From an uncultured Faecalibacterium sp. (lineage in GTDB: Bacteria > Bacillota > Clostridia > Oscillospirales > Ruminococcaceae), in assembly GCA_900765105.1 (NCBI GenBank), contig CAAFQM010000224.1, positions 1-10,333 on the forward strand: a stretch of DNA of 10,333 bases, read 5' to 3'. Made by a program: the position numbers and the translations under genes. Shown one piece after another: positions 1-6,662 of the stretch. Within the stretch, counting starts at the first letter, position 1. Every line of letters begins with the position of its first letter. The notes beneath the pieces are model-generated. The model did no database searches, was not told the origin of the DNA, and was given only the letters and a program-made list of their open reading frames with translations.

Positions 1-2
1 GC

Positions 3-641
3 ACGGCCTGTGCCGAGGCCGGGGCGTCCACTGCAGCCGGTAAAAACGTACTGGTCATTGGCGGCGGCGACACCGGCAACGACTGTCAGGGCACTGCCCT
101 GCGGCAGGGCTGCACCGACCTGATGGCACTGGAAATGATGCCGCAGCCCCCTGTCGAGCGCACCGCCGCAAACCCGTGGCCGGAGTGGCCCCGGGTGCTG
201 AAGGTGGACTACGGCCAGACCGAGTGCATGGCAAAGTTCGGCAAAGACCCCCGGGTCTATCAGACCACCGTCAAGGAGTTTTTGAAGGACGAGGCCGGCA
301 ACCTGACCGGGGCTGTCATCAGCTACCTGAAGCCGGAGCGCGACCCGGAGACCGGCCGCACCAACATGGTGCCCACGGGCGAAGAATTCACCTACGAGTG
401 CCAGCTGGCGTTCATCGCCGCAGGCTTTACCGGCTGTGAGAATTACATTGCCGACGCCTTCGGCGTGGAGCTGACCGCCCGCGGCAATGTGGCCGACCAC
501 AGCTTTAAAACCAACGTGGAAAAGGTGTTCGTCTGCGGCGATATGCGCCGCGGCCAGAGCCTTGTGGTCTGGGGCCTGCGCGAAGGCCGCGACTGCGCCG
601 CCGAGGTAGACCGCTATCTGATGGGTTACACGAACCTGTAA
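3..641 (+). CDS. gltD: Glutamate synthase (NADPH) small subunit, C-terminal 212 residues; 5' end lies outside the window
   Basis: This is the small subunit of glutamate synthase. It oxidises NAD(P)H through FAD and passes electrons to the large subunit, which makes two glutamates from glutamine and 2-oxoglutarate. The open frame enters from the left edge in frame 3, so the true start is not visible. Visible residues 20-25 (GGGDTG, followed by ND) form the NADPH-binding Rossmann loop. The stretch LEMMPQPPVERTAANPWPEW is typical of GltD. Near the C-terminus, VFVCGDMRRGQSLVVWGLRE is the FAD-contacting GD motif that closes this flavoprotein fold. The C-terminus looks intact, ending in TAA. The large subunit is probably upstream, outside the window. 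Related subunits such as PreT/AegA share the fold, but the PWPEWP and DMRRGQSLVVW signatures favour GltD. Family assignment is seen directly; the partner gene is inference. Confidence 0.93.
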   Translation, partial: TACAEAGASTAAGKNVLVIGGGDTGNDCQGTALRQGCTDLMALEMMPQPPVERTAANPWPEWPRVLKVDYGQTECMAKFGKDPRVYQTTVKEFLKDEAGNLTGAVISYLKPERDPETGRTNMVPTGEEFTYECQLAFIAAGFTGCENYIADAFGVELTARGNVADHSFKTNVEKVFVCGDMRRGQSLVVWGLREGRDCAAEVDRYLMGYTNL

Positions 642-680
642 GCGGGAATTATCACTAAGCCATTCTCTTTCCTATCCTAA

Positions 681-729
681 ACAAGCAGAAGCGGGAGCCT
701 GTAAAGACTCCCGCTTCTGCTTGTTTTTT
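681..729 (+). terminator. Rho-independent terminator after gltD
   Basis: Two 17-nt arms (681-697 and 708-724) are perfectly complementary around a 10-nt loop, and a run of six T follows at 724-729. This fits termination of the + strand gltD transcript, which ends 39 nt before the hairpin. The pseudokinase gene converges on it from the other side and ends at 778. On the minus strand the hairpin is followed only by a weak T-run, so it may also stop that transcript, but less convincingly. The rest of the 136-bp gap (642-777) shows nothing else. Confidence 0.9.
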
Positions 730-777
730 GACGAATGCTTTTCTGTGCAGCATGCTGTCGTGTGGGGCAGGAACCTC

Positions 778-2502
778 TCACTCCGCGCCCTGCGCCAGGT
801 CAGCTGCCCCGGTCTCTCCGCCCTCGGCGGGCGTTTCCGGCTGCGGCTCGGGCGTTGTGGTGGGTTCGGTGGCTGACGGTTCCTCCGGGGTCTGGGTGAT
901 CTGCACGCTGGGATCCGCCGCGATATACACGGTGATCACCGAGCCGACCGTCACCTTCGCCCCCGGCTCCTCGCTGGCCGAGACGACGCACCCCGATGCA
1001 TAAGAGCCATCGTTCACCACCATGAAGCAGCTGGCCACAAGGCCGCGGGATTCCAGCTCCCGCACCGCGCCGTCCTGCGTGAAGCCGATGAGGTTGGGCA
1101 TCTCCACCGTCTCGGGGCCTTTGCTGACCACAAGGCGGATGGTCTCCCCTGCCTTGAGTGCCGTGTCGGCGTCCGGCTCCTGCCGGATGATCTGCCCCGC
1201 CGGGGCAGTGTCGCTGTACTCCTCAGTGACGTAGAACAGATACATGCCGGTGTATTCCCGGTTGTTCTGCACCTGTGCGTAATCCATACCCACGAAGTCC
1301 GGCACAAGGTTCTGCGGCTCCATGACCGCGCTGCTGGCCGGTTCCGGCTCTACTGAGGACGCCGGTTCCGGCAGGTTCCGGCTGACCATGCCCCATACCA
1401 TCAGCAAGATCAGGATGGCCAGCAGGATCAGGATGCCGGACAGCAGCGCCTTCAGGCTGAGCAGATGCTTGTGCTCCGGCTCTTCCGGCTCGCTGCGCAC
1501 CGGGGTCTCCGGCTTCATGGTGCGGGTCAGCTCTTCGGTGTATTCTTTAGAAGAAAGCGCCTGATACAGCTGGGGCACAGTCTGGATACGCTCCATAGGG
1601 CGCAGACGCAGCCCCAGCTGCAGCACCTGCGAAATATGCGACGGCAGGCTGCTGTTCATGGTTTTGGCGCGGGGGGTTGAGTCCGACACCATACGCTGTG
1701 CGGCAGGCACCGGGGCCTGCCCGCACACCATGCGGTAGAACACGGCGGCAAGGCTGTATTCGTCGGTATAGCGGCCCTCGAACTCGGCGGTCGAGTACTG
1801 CTCCGGTGCCGAGTAGCCCTCGTAGAGCTGCTCGTGCAGGCCGCTGCCCGCCGTGCGCAGGCCCACCGTGGCGTAGCCCGCCAGACGGCAGCGGCCGTTC
1901 TCCATGACGCGGATGTTCTGCGGGCAGATGCCCCGGTGCACCAGACCGATCTTGTGCATGGCGGCCACGCCCTCGAACACCGGCTGCAGCATGGCACATG
2001 CGTCGTCCGGGCGGACGGTGCCGGGGCGGTTTTCCATCCACTGGTCAAGCGGGGTGCCGCCGGGGTTTTCCATAATGGCGTAGACCGTGTTGTTGGCTTC
2101 CACCACGTCCAGCACGGCTTCCAGACCGTTGGCCGGGGTGATGCGCTGGATGGAGCGGTACAGGTCGGCAAAATCCATGCGGGTGGTCTTGAACAGCACC
2201 TCGCTGCCCTGTTTGGGGCGCAGCACGGCGCTGCTGTCGGTGCGCTCGGCCGCCAGCGTGACCGGCAGATACTCCCGGATGGTCACCCGGAAGCCGCCAA
2301 GGTCCTCGGCACCGCGGTACAAAACGCCCTCGCCATCGCGGCTGAGCACCTCGCCCACGGTGTAGCGCCCGGCCAGCAGGGTGCCCACCGGCAGGGTGCC
2401 GCCGGTGTTGTGCCCGTCAAAGCTTTTGCCGCAGTGCGGGCAGCCCTGCGCCCCGTCTTGCAGCGGCTGCAGGCAGTAAGGGCACAGTCGTGCCTGTTGC
2501 AT
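778..2502 (-). CDS. Membrane-anchored pseudokinase with N-terminal zinc ribbon and two extracellular PASTA domains
   Basis: A 574-residue protein with the layout of a PrkC/StkP-type Ser/Thr kinase. In order: a zinc ribbon (C7, C10, C21, C24); a kinase-fold domain from about residue 40 to 315; a charged linker; a membrane segment at about 348-372; PASTA repeats at about 398-462 and 467-531; and a Pro/Thr/Glu-rich tail. Kinase landmarks are recognisable: GTLLAGRY, the EYLP element, EANNTVYAIME and APE at 232-234. However, the catalytic residues are changed. The VAIK lysine is R76, HRD reads HRG (D to G191), its following Lys is C193, and DFG aligns with GYA at 209-211. I therefore call it a pseudokinase. 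It probably binds peptidoglycan or muropeptides outside and a partner protein inside; this is inference. The start is supported by GGGGGAG (2508-2514), 5 nt upstream. It is the last gene of the minus-strand cluster, 20 nt after the U32 gene. Confidence 0.88.
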   Translation of the reverse strand: MQQARLCPYCLQPLQDGAQGCPHCGKSFDGHNTGGTLPVGTLLAGRYTVGEVLSRDGEGVLYRGAEDLGGFRVTIREYLPVTLAAERTDSSAVLRPKQGSEVLFKTTRMDFADLYRSIQRITPANGLEAVLDVVEANNTVYAIMENPGGTPLDQWMENRPGTVRPDDACAMLQPVFEGVAAMHKIGLVHRGICPQNIRVMENGRCRLAGYATVGLRTAGSGLHEQLYEGYSAPEQYSTAEFEGRYTDEYSLAAVFYRMVCGQAPVPAAQRMVSDSTPRAKTMNSSLPSHISQVLQLGLRLRPMERIQTVPQLYQALSSKEYTEELTRTMKPETPVRSEPEEPEHKHLLSLKALLSGILILLAILILLMVWGMVSRNLPEPASSVEPEPASSAVMEPQNLVPDFVGMDYAQVQNNREYTGMYLFYVTEEYSDTAPAGQIIRQEPDADTALKAGETIRLVVSKGPETVEMPNLIGFTQDGAVRELESRGLVASCFMVVNDGSYASGCVVSASEEPGAKVTVGSVITVYIAADPSVQITQTPEEPSATEPTTTPEPQPETPAEGGETGAADLAQGAE

Positions 2503-2522
2503 AGGTTCTCCCCCTTTTTATC

Positions 2523-3746
2523 TTATACCGTCTTGCGGCGCAGCAGGCTCATGGGCGGCAGCTCCGGCGTGGGGATGGTGTACTTTTCCATCGCGTGGGG
2601 GGTGCTCTCCATGGGTTCGCCTGCTTCGTTTTTGATCCATTCCGGCGTCAGCGGGATGCTGTGGCCGTCCGGGCAGAGGGCTTCCAGCGTATCGCCGATG
2701 GTCCACTTGCCCCGCTGCTGGCAGGAGGCGATGCCGTCCGCCCAGCTTTCCACCGTGCCCACGAACTCCCACTCGCGGATGTAGGTAGCGCTGTCGGTGG
2801 CCTGCTTTGCCTGCTCGCGGCCAAAATAGAAGCCGGGCGAGTAGTGGCGGTGGCTGGTACGGGTCAGCTCTTCGTAGACCTCGGCGGGCAGCTCGAAGTT
2901 GTCGTTTGCCGGGTCGGCGAGGTAGGCGTCCAGCGCCTTGCGGTAGGCGGCGGTGACGCTGGCCACATAGTAGAAGGTCTTGGCGCGGCCTTCGATCTTC
3001 AGGCTGTCCACGCCCGCCTTGCAGATCAGGTCAATGAAGGGCGCAGTGCACATATCGTTGGCGTTGAGGATGTAGCTGCCGTTCTCGTTTTCGCCGATCT
3101 CGTACAGCTGGCCGGGGCGGGTTTCCTCGCTGAGGTAGTATTTCCAGCGGCAGGGCTGAGCGCACTGGCCCCGGTTGGCGTCGCGGCCTGCCATGTAGTT
3201 GGACAACAGGCACCGGCCCGACACGCTCATGCACATGGCACCGTGCACAAAGGCTTCGATCTCCAGTTCCGGCTGGGTCTTGTCGCGCAGGATGGCAATA
3301 TCCTGCAGGGTCATTTCCCGGGCAAGCACCACACGCTTTGCGCCCATGTTGTAGGCAGCGCGGGCGGCGGCCCAGTTGGTGATGCCGGTCTGGGTGGACA
3401 TATGCACGTCAATGTCCGGCGCAAAGGTCTTGCAGGCGTCCAGTACGCCGAGGTCTGCCACGATAAAGGCATCGATGCCGGCCTTGGCTGCCTCCTTGAT
3501 GGCCTCGGGCAGGCGGTCGGCCTCCTCGTTGGTGGGCAGGGTGTTCATGGTCAGGTAGACCTTGCGGCCGCGGGCATGGGCGTAGATGACGCCCTCAGCC
3601 AGCTGTTCCGGTGTAAAATTTGCCGGAGCCGAGCGCATACCGAACTCCGGCAGGCCGCAGTAAACGGCGTCGGCACCGTAGTTGATGGCATAACGCAGGC
3701 GTTCCAGATCGCCCGCCGGGGCGAGCAGTTCCGGGATCTGTAACAT
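2523..3746 (-). CDS. U32 family protein, TrhP/YrrO-like (probable tRNA U34 hydroxylation factor)
   Basis: A 407-residue U32 protein. The N-terminus ELLAPAGDLERLRYAINYGA and the family signature EAFVHGAMCMSVSGRCLLS (residues 164-182) are diagnostic. C172, C179, C195 and C199, the last two in GQCAQPCRW, are the conserved cysteines that carry an iron-sulfur cluster in TrhP relatives. Family members were long labelled collagenase-like peptidases. E. coli TrhP (YegQ) and Bacillus YrrN/YrrO are instead needed for prephenate-dependent 5-hydroxyuridine formation at tRNA position 34. Length matches YrrO (about 420 residues), so this is a full-length TrhP-type protein, not the longer YdcP/RlhA type. 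AGGA at 3756-3759 lies 9 nt before the ATG. It follows mltG by 21 nt, echoing the Bacillus mltG(yrrL)-yrrO neighbourhood. Family is certain; the tRNA role is inferred from homologues. Confidence 0.92.
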   Translation of the reverse strand: MLQIPELLAPAGDLERLRYAINYGADAVYCGLPEFGMRSAPANFTPEQLAEGVIYAHARGRKVYLTMNTLPTNEEADRLPEAIKEAAKAGIDAFIVADLGVLDACKTFAPDIDVHMSTQTGITNWAAARAAYNMGAKRVVLAREMTLQDIAILRDKTQPELEIEAFVHGAMCMSVSGRCLLSNYMAGRDANRGQCAQPCRWKYYLSEETRPGQLYEIGENENGSYILNANDMCTAPFIDLICKAGVDSLKIEGRAKTFYYVASVTAAYRKALDAYLADPANDNFELPAEVYEELTRTSHRHYSPGFYFGREQAKQATDSATYIREWEFVGTVESWADGIASCQQRGKWTIGDTLEALCPDGHSIPLTPEWIKNEAGEPMESTPHAMEKYTIPTPELPPMSLLRRKTV

Positions 3747-3767
3747 AGTAGATGTTCCTCTCTTTTT

Positions 3768-4904
3768 TCAGTTCATACTTTTATTCACGTTTGCCGCAGT
3801 CTGGCAGTTGGCGTTGTGCTCGGTGAGGGTGCGGGCATAGTAGTAGTTGCCCATGAGGTCGGTGACAAAGAAATAGGCGTCCTTCGCGTCCTCGTCCGGC
3901 TCCGGGTGCAGTGCCGCTTTGATGGCGGCAAGGCCGGGATTGGAGATGGGGCCGGCAGGCAGACCGGTGCAGGAATAGGTATCATACGCAGACACGATGT
4001 TTTCCGGGATATTATCCCAGCCGCCGTAGTAAGGTGCCACCCAGTTCCAGAGATAGTTGTTGTCGGCGTCGCTCTGGATGTAGCTGGAGGTGTTGCTCTG
4101 CAGACGCGGGTAGGGCGAACCCTCGGCCAGACGGTTGCGGAACACCTGTGCCACGTTGGAGTCCTGCGCGTTGCCCGCTTCCTCCTGCACAAAGGACGCC
4201 AGCGTGACCAGCTCGTTCAGGGTCATGCCCTGTGCTTTCAGCTCGGCGTACATTTCCTCTGTGATCTGCGCATCGAACTGGGCATAGAACGTTGCAACGT
4301 AATTGTGCACCGTATCGTCCTTTAAAAATTCATAGGTTTCCGGGAAGAGATATCCCTCACACTTCATGAAGCGGTCCGGGGCGGCGGCATCGTCCGGCAC
4401 ATACTGCCAGAAGGTATACTCGCTGAAATCGCCCTCGTTGGCTTCTTTGAGAAAATCCTCTGCAGAGCACAGCCCGGCGGCTTCCATCTTTTGGGCGATC
4501 GCAATGGCCGTGGTGCCCTCCGGGATCGTGACGCGCACCGTCTCGGCTTTGGCGTAGGTGGACAGGACCGCGATGATGGCATCGTAAGAACAAGCGCTCT
4601 TCTGCAGGGTAAAATCGCCGTACTGCAGCTTCGCAGCGGCACCCTTGTGCCCCACATACCAGCGGAACAGATACGCCGAGCGGATAACCCCTGCATCCTT
4701 GAGCTTTTGCGCAATGGCAGAAACGCCGCTGCCCTGCGGGATGCTCACCGTCACCTCCGCACCGGGTCTGCCATTGCCGCTGATCTCATTGTGCGCAAAC
4801 AGCAGCGCGGCCCCTGCCGCCAGCACGGCCAGCAGCAGGATGACCAGAAAAATTTTCAGTGCACCGCCTTTTGAGGGGGCAGAATGGGAACTTTTGTGTG
4901 CCAT
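3768..4904 (-). CDS. mltG: Endolytic murein transglycosylase MltG (YceG-like)
   Basis: MltG cleaves nascent glycan strands in the membrane and acts as a terminator of peptidoglycan polymerisation. The 378-residue protein has a short basic cytoplasmic tail, one membrane helix (about 16-36) and a LysM-like region, seen as VSIPQGSGVSAIAQKL and again as VTIPEGTTAIAIAQKM. The catalytic YceG domain follows. The segment LASFVQEEAGN carries the glutamate at E242 that aligns with catalytic E218 of E. coli MltG; the other glutamate of the usual EKE motif is Gln here. TYSCTGLPAGPISNPG is the conserved C-terminal motif. The usual RLQSDPT motif reads RLQSNTS. I placed the start at ATG 4904, because a GTG six bases upstream would overlap the ribosome binding site. 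It lies 19 nt after the GNAT-like gene and 21 nt before the U32 gene. Confidence 0.94.
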   Translation of the reverse strand: MAHKSSHSAPSKGGALKIFLVILLLAVLAAGAALLFAHNEISGNGRPGAEVTVSIPQGSGVSAIAQKLKDAGVIRSAYLFRWYVGHKGAAAKLQYGDFTLQKSACSYDAIIAVLSTYAKAETVRVTIPEGTTAIAIAQKMEAAGLCSAEDFLKEANEGDFSEYTFWQYVPDDAAAPDRFMKCEGYLFPETYEFLKDDTVHNYVATFYAQFDAQITEEMYAELKAQGMTLNELVTLASFVQEEAGNAQDSNVAQVFRNRLAEGSPYPRLQSNTSSYIQSDADNNYLWNWVAPYYGGWDNIPENIVSAYDTYSCTGLPAGPISNPGLAAIKAALHPEPDEDAKDAYFFVTDLMGNYYYARTLTEHNANCQTAANVNKSMN

Positions 4905-4909
4905 ATGCA

Positions 4910-4916
4910 CTCCTTT
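4910..4916 (-). promoter_or_regulatory. Ribosome binding site that decides the mltG start
   Basis: The minus strand reads AAAGGAG, then 5 nt, then ATG at 4904. An in-frame GTG at 4910 would use the last G of this site and so cannot be the start. Confidence 0.85.
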
Positions 4917-4923
4917 GTTTGTC

Positions 4924-5739
4924 TCAGTTTTCCAGCATCAGGCGCATGTAGCTTTCGCTGACATCGAAGGGTTCGGCGTCGAAGCGGATCATGCCGTAGT
5001 CCTGCCGGGTGCCCTCGCCGAGGAACAGCGGCTGGGCTGCGCCCACTGTGATGACCGCCTTTTCCACGATGACTTCCTTCTCGCGGGCGGCTTCCATGAG
5101 CACTTCGGCGGCACGGTCGCTGTCGGTCTGCAGCTCCACAAAATAGAGGGTGTCCTCCTTGCGGAAGTAAATGCCGTAGCCGTGCTCGTTGGAAACGATG
5201 GTGGCACCGGCAGAGTACAGATCGCCCAGCACAACAGCCATCCGCTCCGGGTCCAGCTGCACGGTGTCCGGCCAGAACTTTGCCCGCAGCTCGCAGAGCT
5301 TTTTGGCCGTGACCGAGTCGAACTCGGCCTGGCTCCACAGGTTGCGCTCCACTTCGCGCGGCAGGCACCGCAGGGCAAACGCCCATGCAAAGCCCTTGTC
5401 CTGCAGCAGCGCCGCCTGCTCCGGCCCGGCGGGCACTGCCACCGTAAAACCTGCGCCCCGCAGCTTCTGCTGAGTGCACAGATAGTCCAACAGGCCTGCA
5501 AGGATCAGACTGCCCTCGCCGCACAGGCCGTAGAGATAGCTGCCGGTGCGCCCCTGCAGCGTGACCGGTACGGCCAGCGCCACAGCGGCGATCTCGCCGT
5601 TTTCCTCTGCGACATAAACGTTCTGTTCCCTTGCGAACTGCTCGATCGCCTTGCGGGCAAACTCTTCCGATTCCTTGCGCTGGCTCTGCCACAAAGCCAA
5701 AATTGCCGGTTTATCTTCCGGCTGCATCAAACGATACAT
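4924..5739 (-). CDS. GNAT-fold protein lacking the usual acetyl-CoA binding loop; function unknown
   Basis: A 271-residue protein resembling two-lobed, Eis-like GNAT acetyltransferases. The N-terminus (MYRLMQPEDKPAILALWQSQ) and VYVAEENGEIAAVALAV (41-57) are the first helix and strands of a GNAT fold. AALLQDKGFAWAF (109-121) corresponds to the late element usually written YeklGF. The pyrophosphate-binding motif A, normally R/Q-x-x-G-x-G/A after a V-x-P strand, should fall around 67-85. That stretch reads GSYLYGLCGEGSLILAGLLD and lacks it. The second half (about 175-215) may be a further GNAT-like or dimerisation lobe. Either it binds acetyl-CoA in a divergent way or it is no longer an acetyltransferase. 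The substrate cannot be told. Its ATG follows GAGGGGG at a long spacing of 11 nt, so initiation may be weak. It is the first gene after the repeat-bearing gap and lies 19 nt before mltG. Confidence 0.7.
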   Translation of the reverse strand: MYRLMQPEDKPAILALWQSQRKESEEFARKAIEQFAREQNVYVAEENGEIAAVALAVPVTLQGRTGSYLYGLCGEGSLILAGLLDYLCTQQKLRGAGFTVAVPAGPEQAALLQDKGFAWAFALRCLPREVERNLWSQAEFDSVTAKKLCELRAKFWPDTVQLDPERMAVVLGDLYSAGATIVSNEHGYGIYFRKEDTLYFVELQTDSDRAAEVLMEAAREKEVIVEKAVITVGAAQPLFLGEGTRQDYGMIRFDAEPFDVSESYMRLMLEN

Positions 5740-5766
5740 CTGTCAGGATGCCCCCTCTTATCAAAT

Positions 5767-5772
5767 TTTATA
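5767..5772 (-). promoter_or_regulatory. Possible -10 box for the GNAT-mltG-U32-pseudokinase block
   Basis: A short AT-rich patch in otherwise GC-rich DNA gives TATAAA on the minus strand, about 28 nt before the GNAT ATG. The -35 position at 17-nt spacing reads CCGGCA, matching only three of six consensus bases, so this is a weak suggestion. Confidence 0.25.
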
Positions 5773-5804
5773 TTGGTGTCCGGCCTGTGTGCCGGGAGTT
5801 TCTC

Positions 5805-5833
5805 CGAGGACCCGCTCACGGGCAGCGTCCTCG
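5805..5833. repeat. Nested hairpin next to the large inverted repeat
   Basis: CGAGGAC (5805-5811) pairs with GTCCTCG (5827-5833). A smaller internal stem, CCCG with CGGG around CTCA, lies between them. The right arm overlaps the first four bases of the outer arm of the larger repeat, so the two structures could compete. There is no T-tract on either side. Confidence 0.6.
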
Positions 5834-5969
5834 CCCTCTCAGTCTCATCGCTTTGTTCCTCGCCAGCTCTCCCAAAGGGAGAGCCATTGGCAGTCCATGC
5901 AAAGTTCCCGGTTTCGCCAGAGGCTCTCCCTTTGGGAGAGCTGTCACCGCAGGTGACTGAGAGGGCGAG
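5830..5969. repeat. Composite inverted repeat (palindromic intergenic element)
   Basis: This fills most of the 248-bp gap between tmk and the GNAT gene. The outer arms 5830-5844 and 5955-5969 are perfectly complementary (15 nt, CTCGCCCTCTCAGTC). The inner arms 5865-5885 and 5922-5942 are also perfectly complementary (21 nt). Unpaired stretches of different length lie between inner and outer arms, and a 36-nt central loop closes the structure. Each inner arm is itself a small hairpin (8-bp stem GCTCTCCC/GGGAGAGC with AAA or TTT loop). GTCACC-GCA-GGTGAC at 5943-5957 is another. There is no coding capacity. From memory, similar elements are dispersed in Faecalibacterium and relatives, which suggests a REP- or MITE-like repeat; the copy number was not checked. 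It could fold in RNA and affect mRNA stability or read-through between the two gene blocks. Confidence 0.85.
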
Positions 5970-5987
5970 CCACCTGCATGATACTTT

Positions 5988-6662
5988 TTATCGTTCCAGC
6001 TGCATTTTCACGATACCCTGCACTTCGGCCTGAATATCCTCGATGCTGCGCATGGCGTCACCGCGGGTGCAGTGCACCGTCTGCCAGCCCAGATGAGCCG
6101 CGCAATACTCGGCGGCGCAGCGGCTGCGGGCAAGATACTCGGTGTCCTTTTCGTGGACATCCTTCTTGCTCTCATCGCCGTGATAGCGGGCCGTCATAAG
6201 ACGCTGGCTCACCGCCGGGTCCACCTGCAGGTAAATAACGCTGTCCGGTGCAGGCAGGCCCAGCAGATGGAACTCATAGTCGAACAGCCAGTGCAGAAAT
6301 CCCTCCCACTGCTCGGGCGGCAGCTTGGAGCACTGATGCACCGCGTTGGAGGTAGTGTAGCGGTCGGCAATGACCACACCGCCTTCTTCGTAAAAGCGCC
6401 CCCAGTCGGTCTTATAGCTGGCATAGCGGTCCACCGCAAAAAAGCTGGACGCAGCGTAGGCGTTCACATCGTCGGGGTGCTGGCCGAACTGCCCGGCCAG
6501 ATACATCTTGATCAGCGCGCTGGAATCGCTGGCGTAATCCGGGAAGGTGATCTCCCGCACCAGATGTCCTTCCACCGTCAGGTGCTTTGCCAGCAGCTTT
6601 GCCTGCGTGGCCTTTCCGCTGCCGTCCAGCCCTTCAATGACGATCAGCTTTCCCCTGCTCAT
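5988..6662 (-). CDS. tmk: Thymidylate kinase (dTMP kinase)
   Basis: Phosphorylates dTMP to dTDP with ATP, on the path to dTTP, in the cytoplasm. The 224-residue protein opens with a P-loop, GLDGSGKAT (11-19). ADRYTTSNAVHQCSK (99-113) holds the DRY motif that positions the nucleotide. Residues 142-148 (VIYLQVD) form the core strand before the LID region, which is rich in Lys, Asp and Glu (166-173). The FPDYASDSS segment and the long stretch before DRY are typical of a clostridial Tmk variant, as I recall it. Its ATG overlaps the thyX stop codon as ATGA, indicating translational coupling to the enzyme that makes its substrate. It ends with TAA at the edge of the repeat-bearing gap. Confidence 0.95.
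   Translation of the reverse strand: MSRGKLIVIEGLDGSGKATQAKLLAKHLTVEGHLVREITFPDYASDSSALIKMYLAGQFGQHPDDVNAYAASSFFAVDRYASYKTDWGRFYEEGGVVIADRYTTSNAVHQCSKLPPEQWEGFLHWLFDYEFHLLGLPAPDSVIYLQVDPAVSQRLMTARYHGDESKKDVHEKDTEYLARSRCAAEYCAAHLGWQTVHCTRGDAMRSIEDIQAEVQGIVKMQLER

Noticed and set aside
2595..3743. A 382-codon open frame on the + strand opposite the U32 gene
   Set aside because: It lies entirely antisense to a protein with diagnostic U32 motifs and has no family resemblance.
5830..5969. The paired short repeats considered as a CRISPR array or as a plain terminator
   Set aside because: The repeats are inverted, not direct and evenly spaced, and no T-tract follows the hairpins on either strand.
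4645..6033. A 462-codon open frame on the + strand opposite mltG and the GNAT gene
   Set aside because: It runs antisense to two well-supported genes and across the palindromic repeat, has no recognisable domain, and is explained by the scarcity of stop codons in GC-rich DNA.
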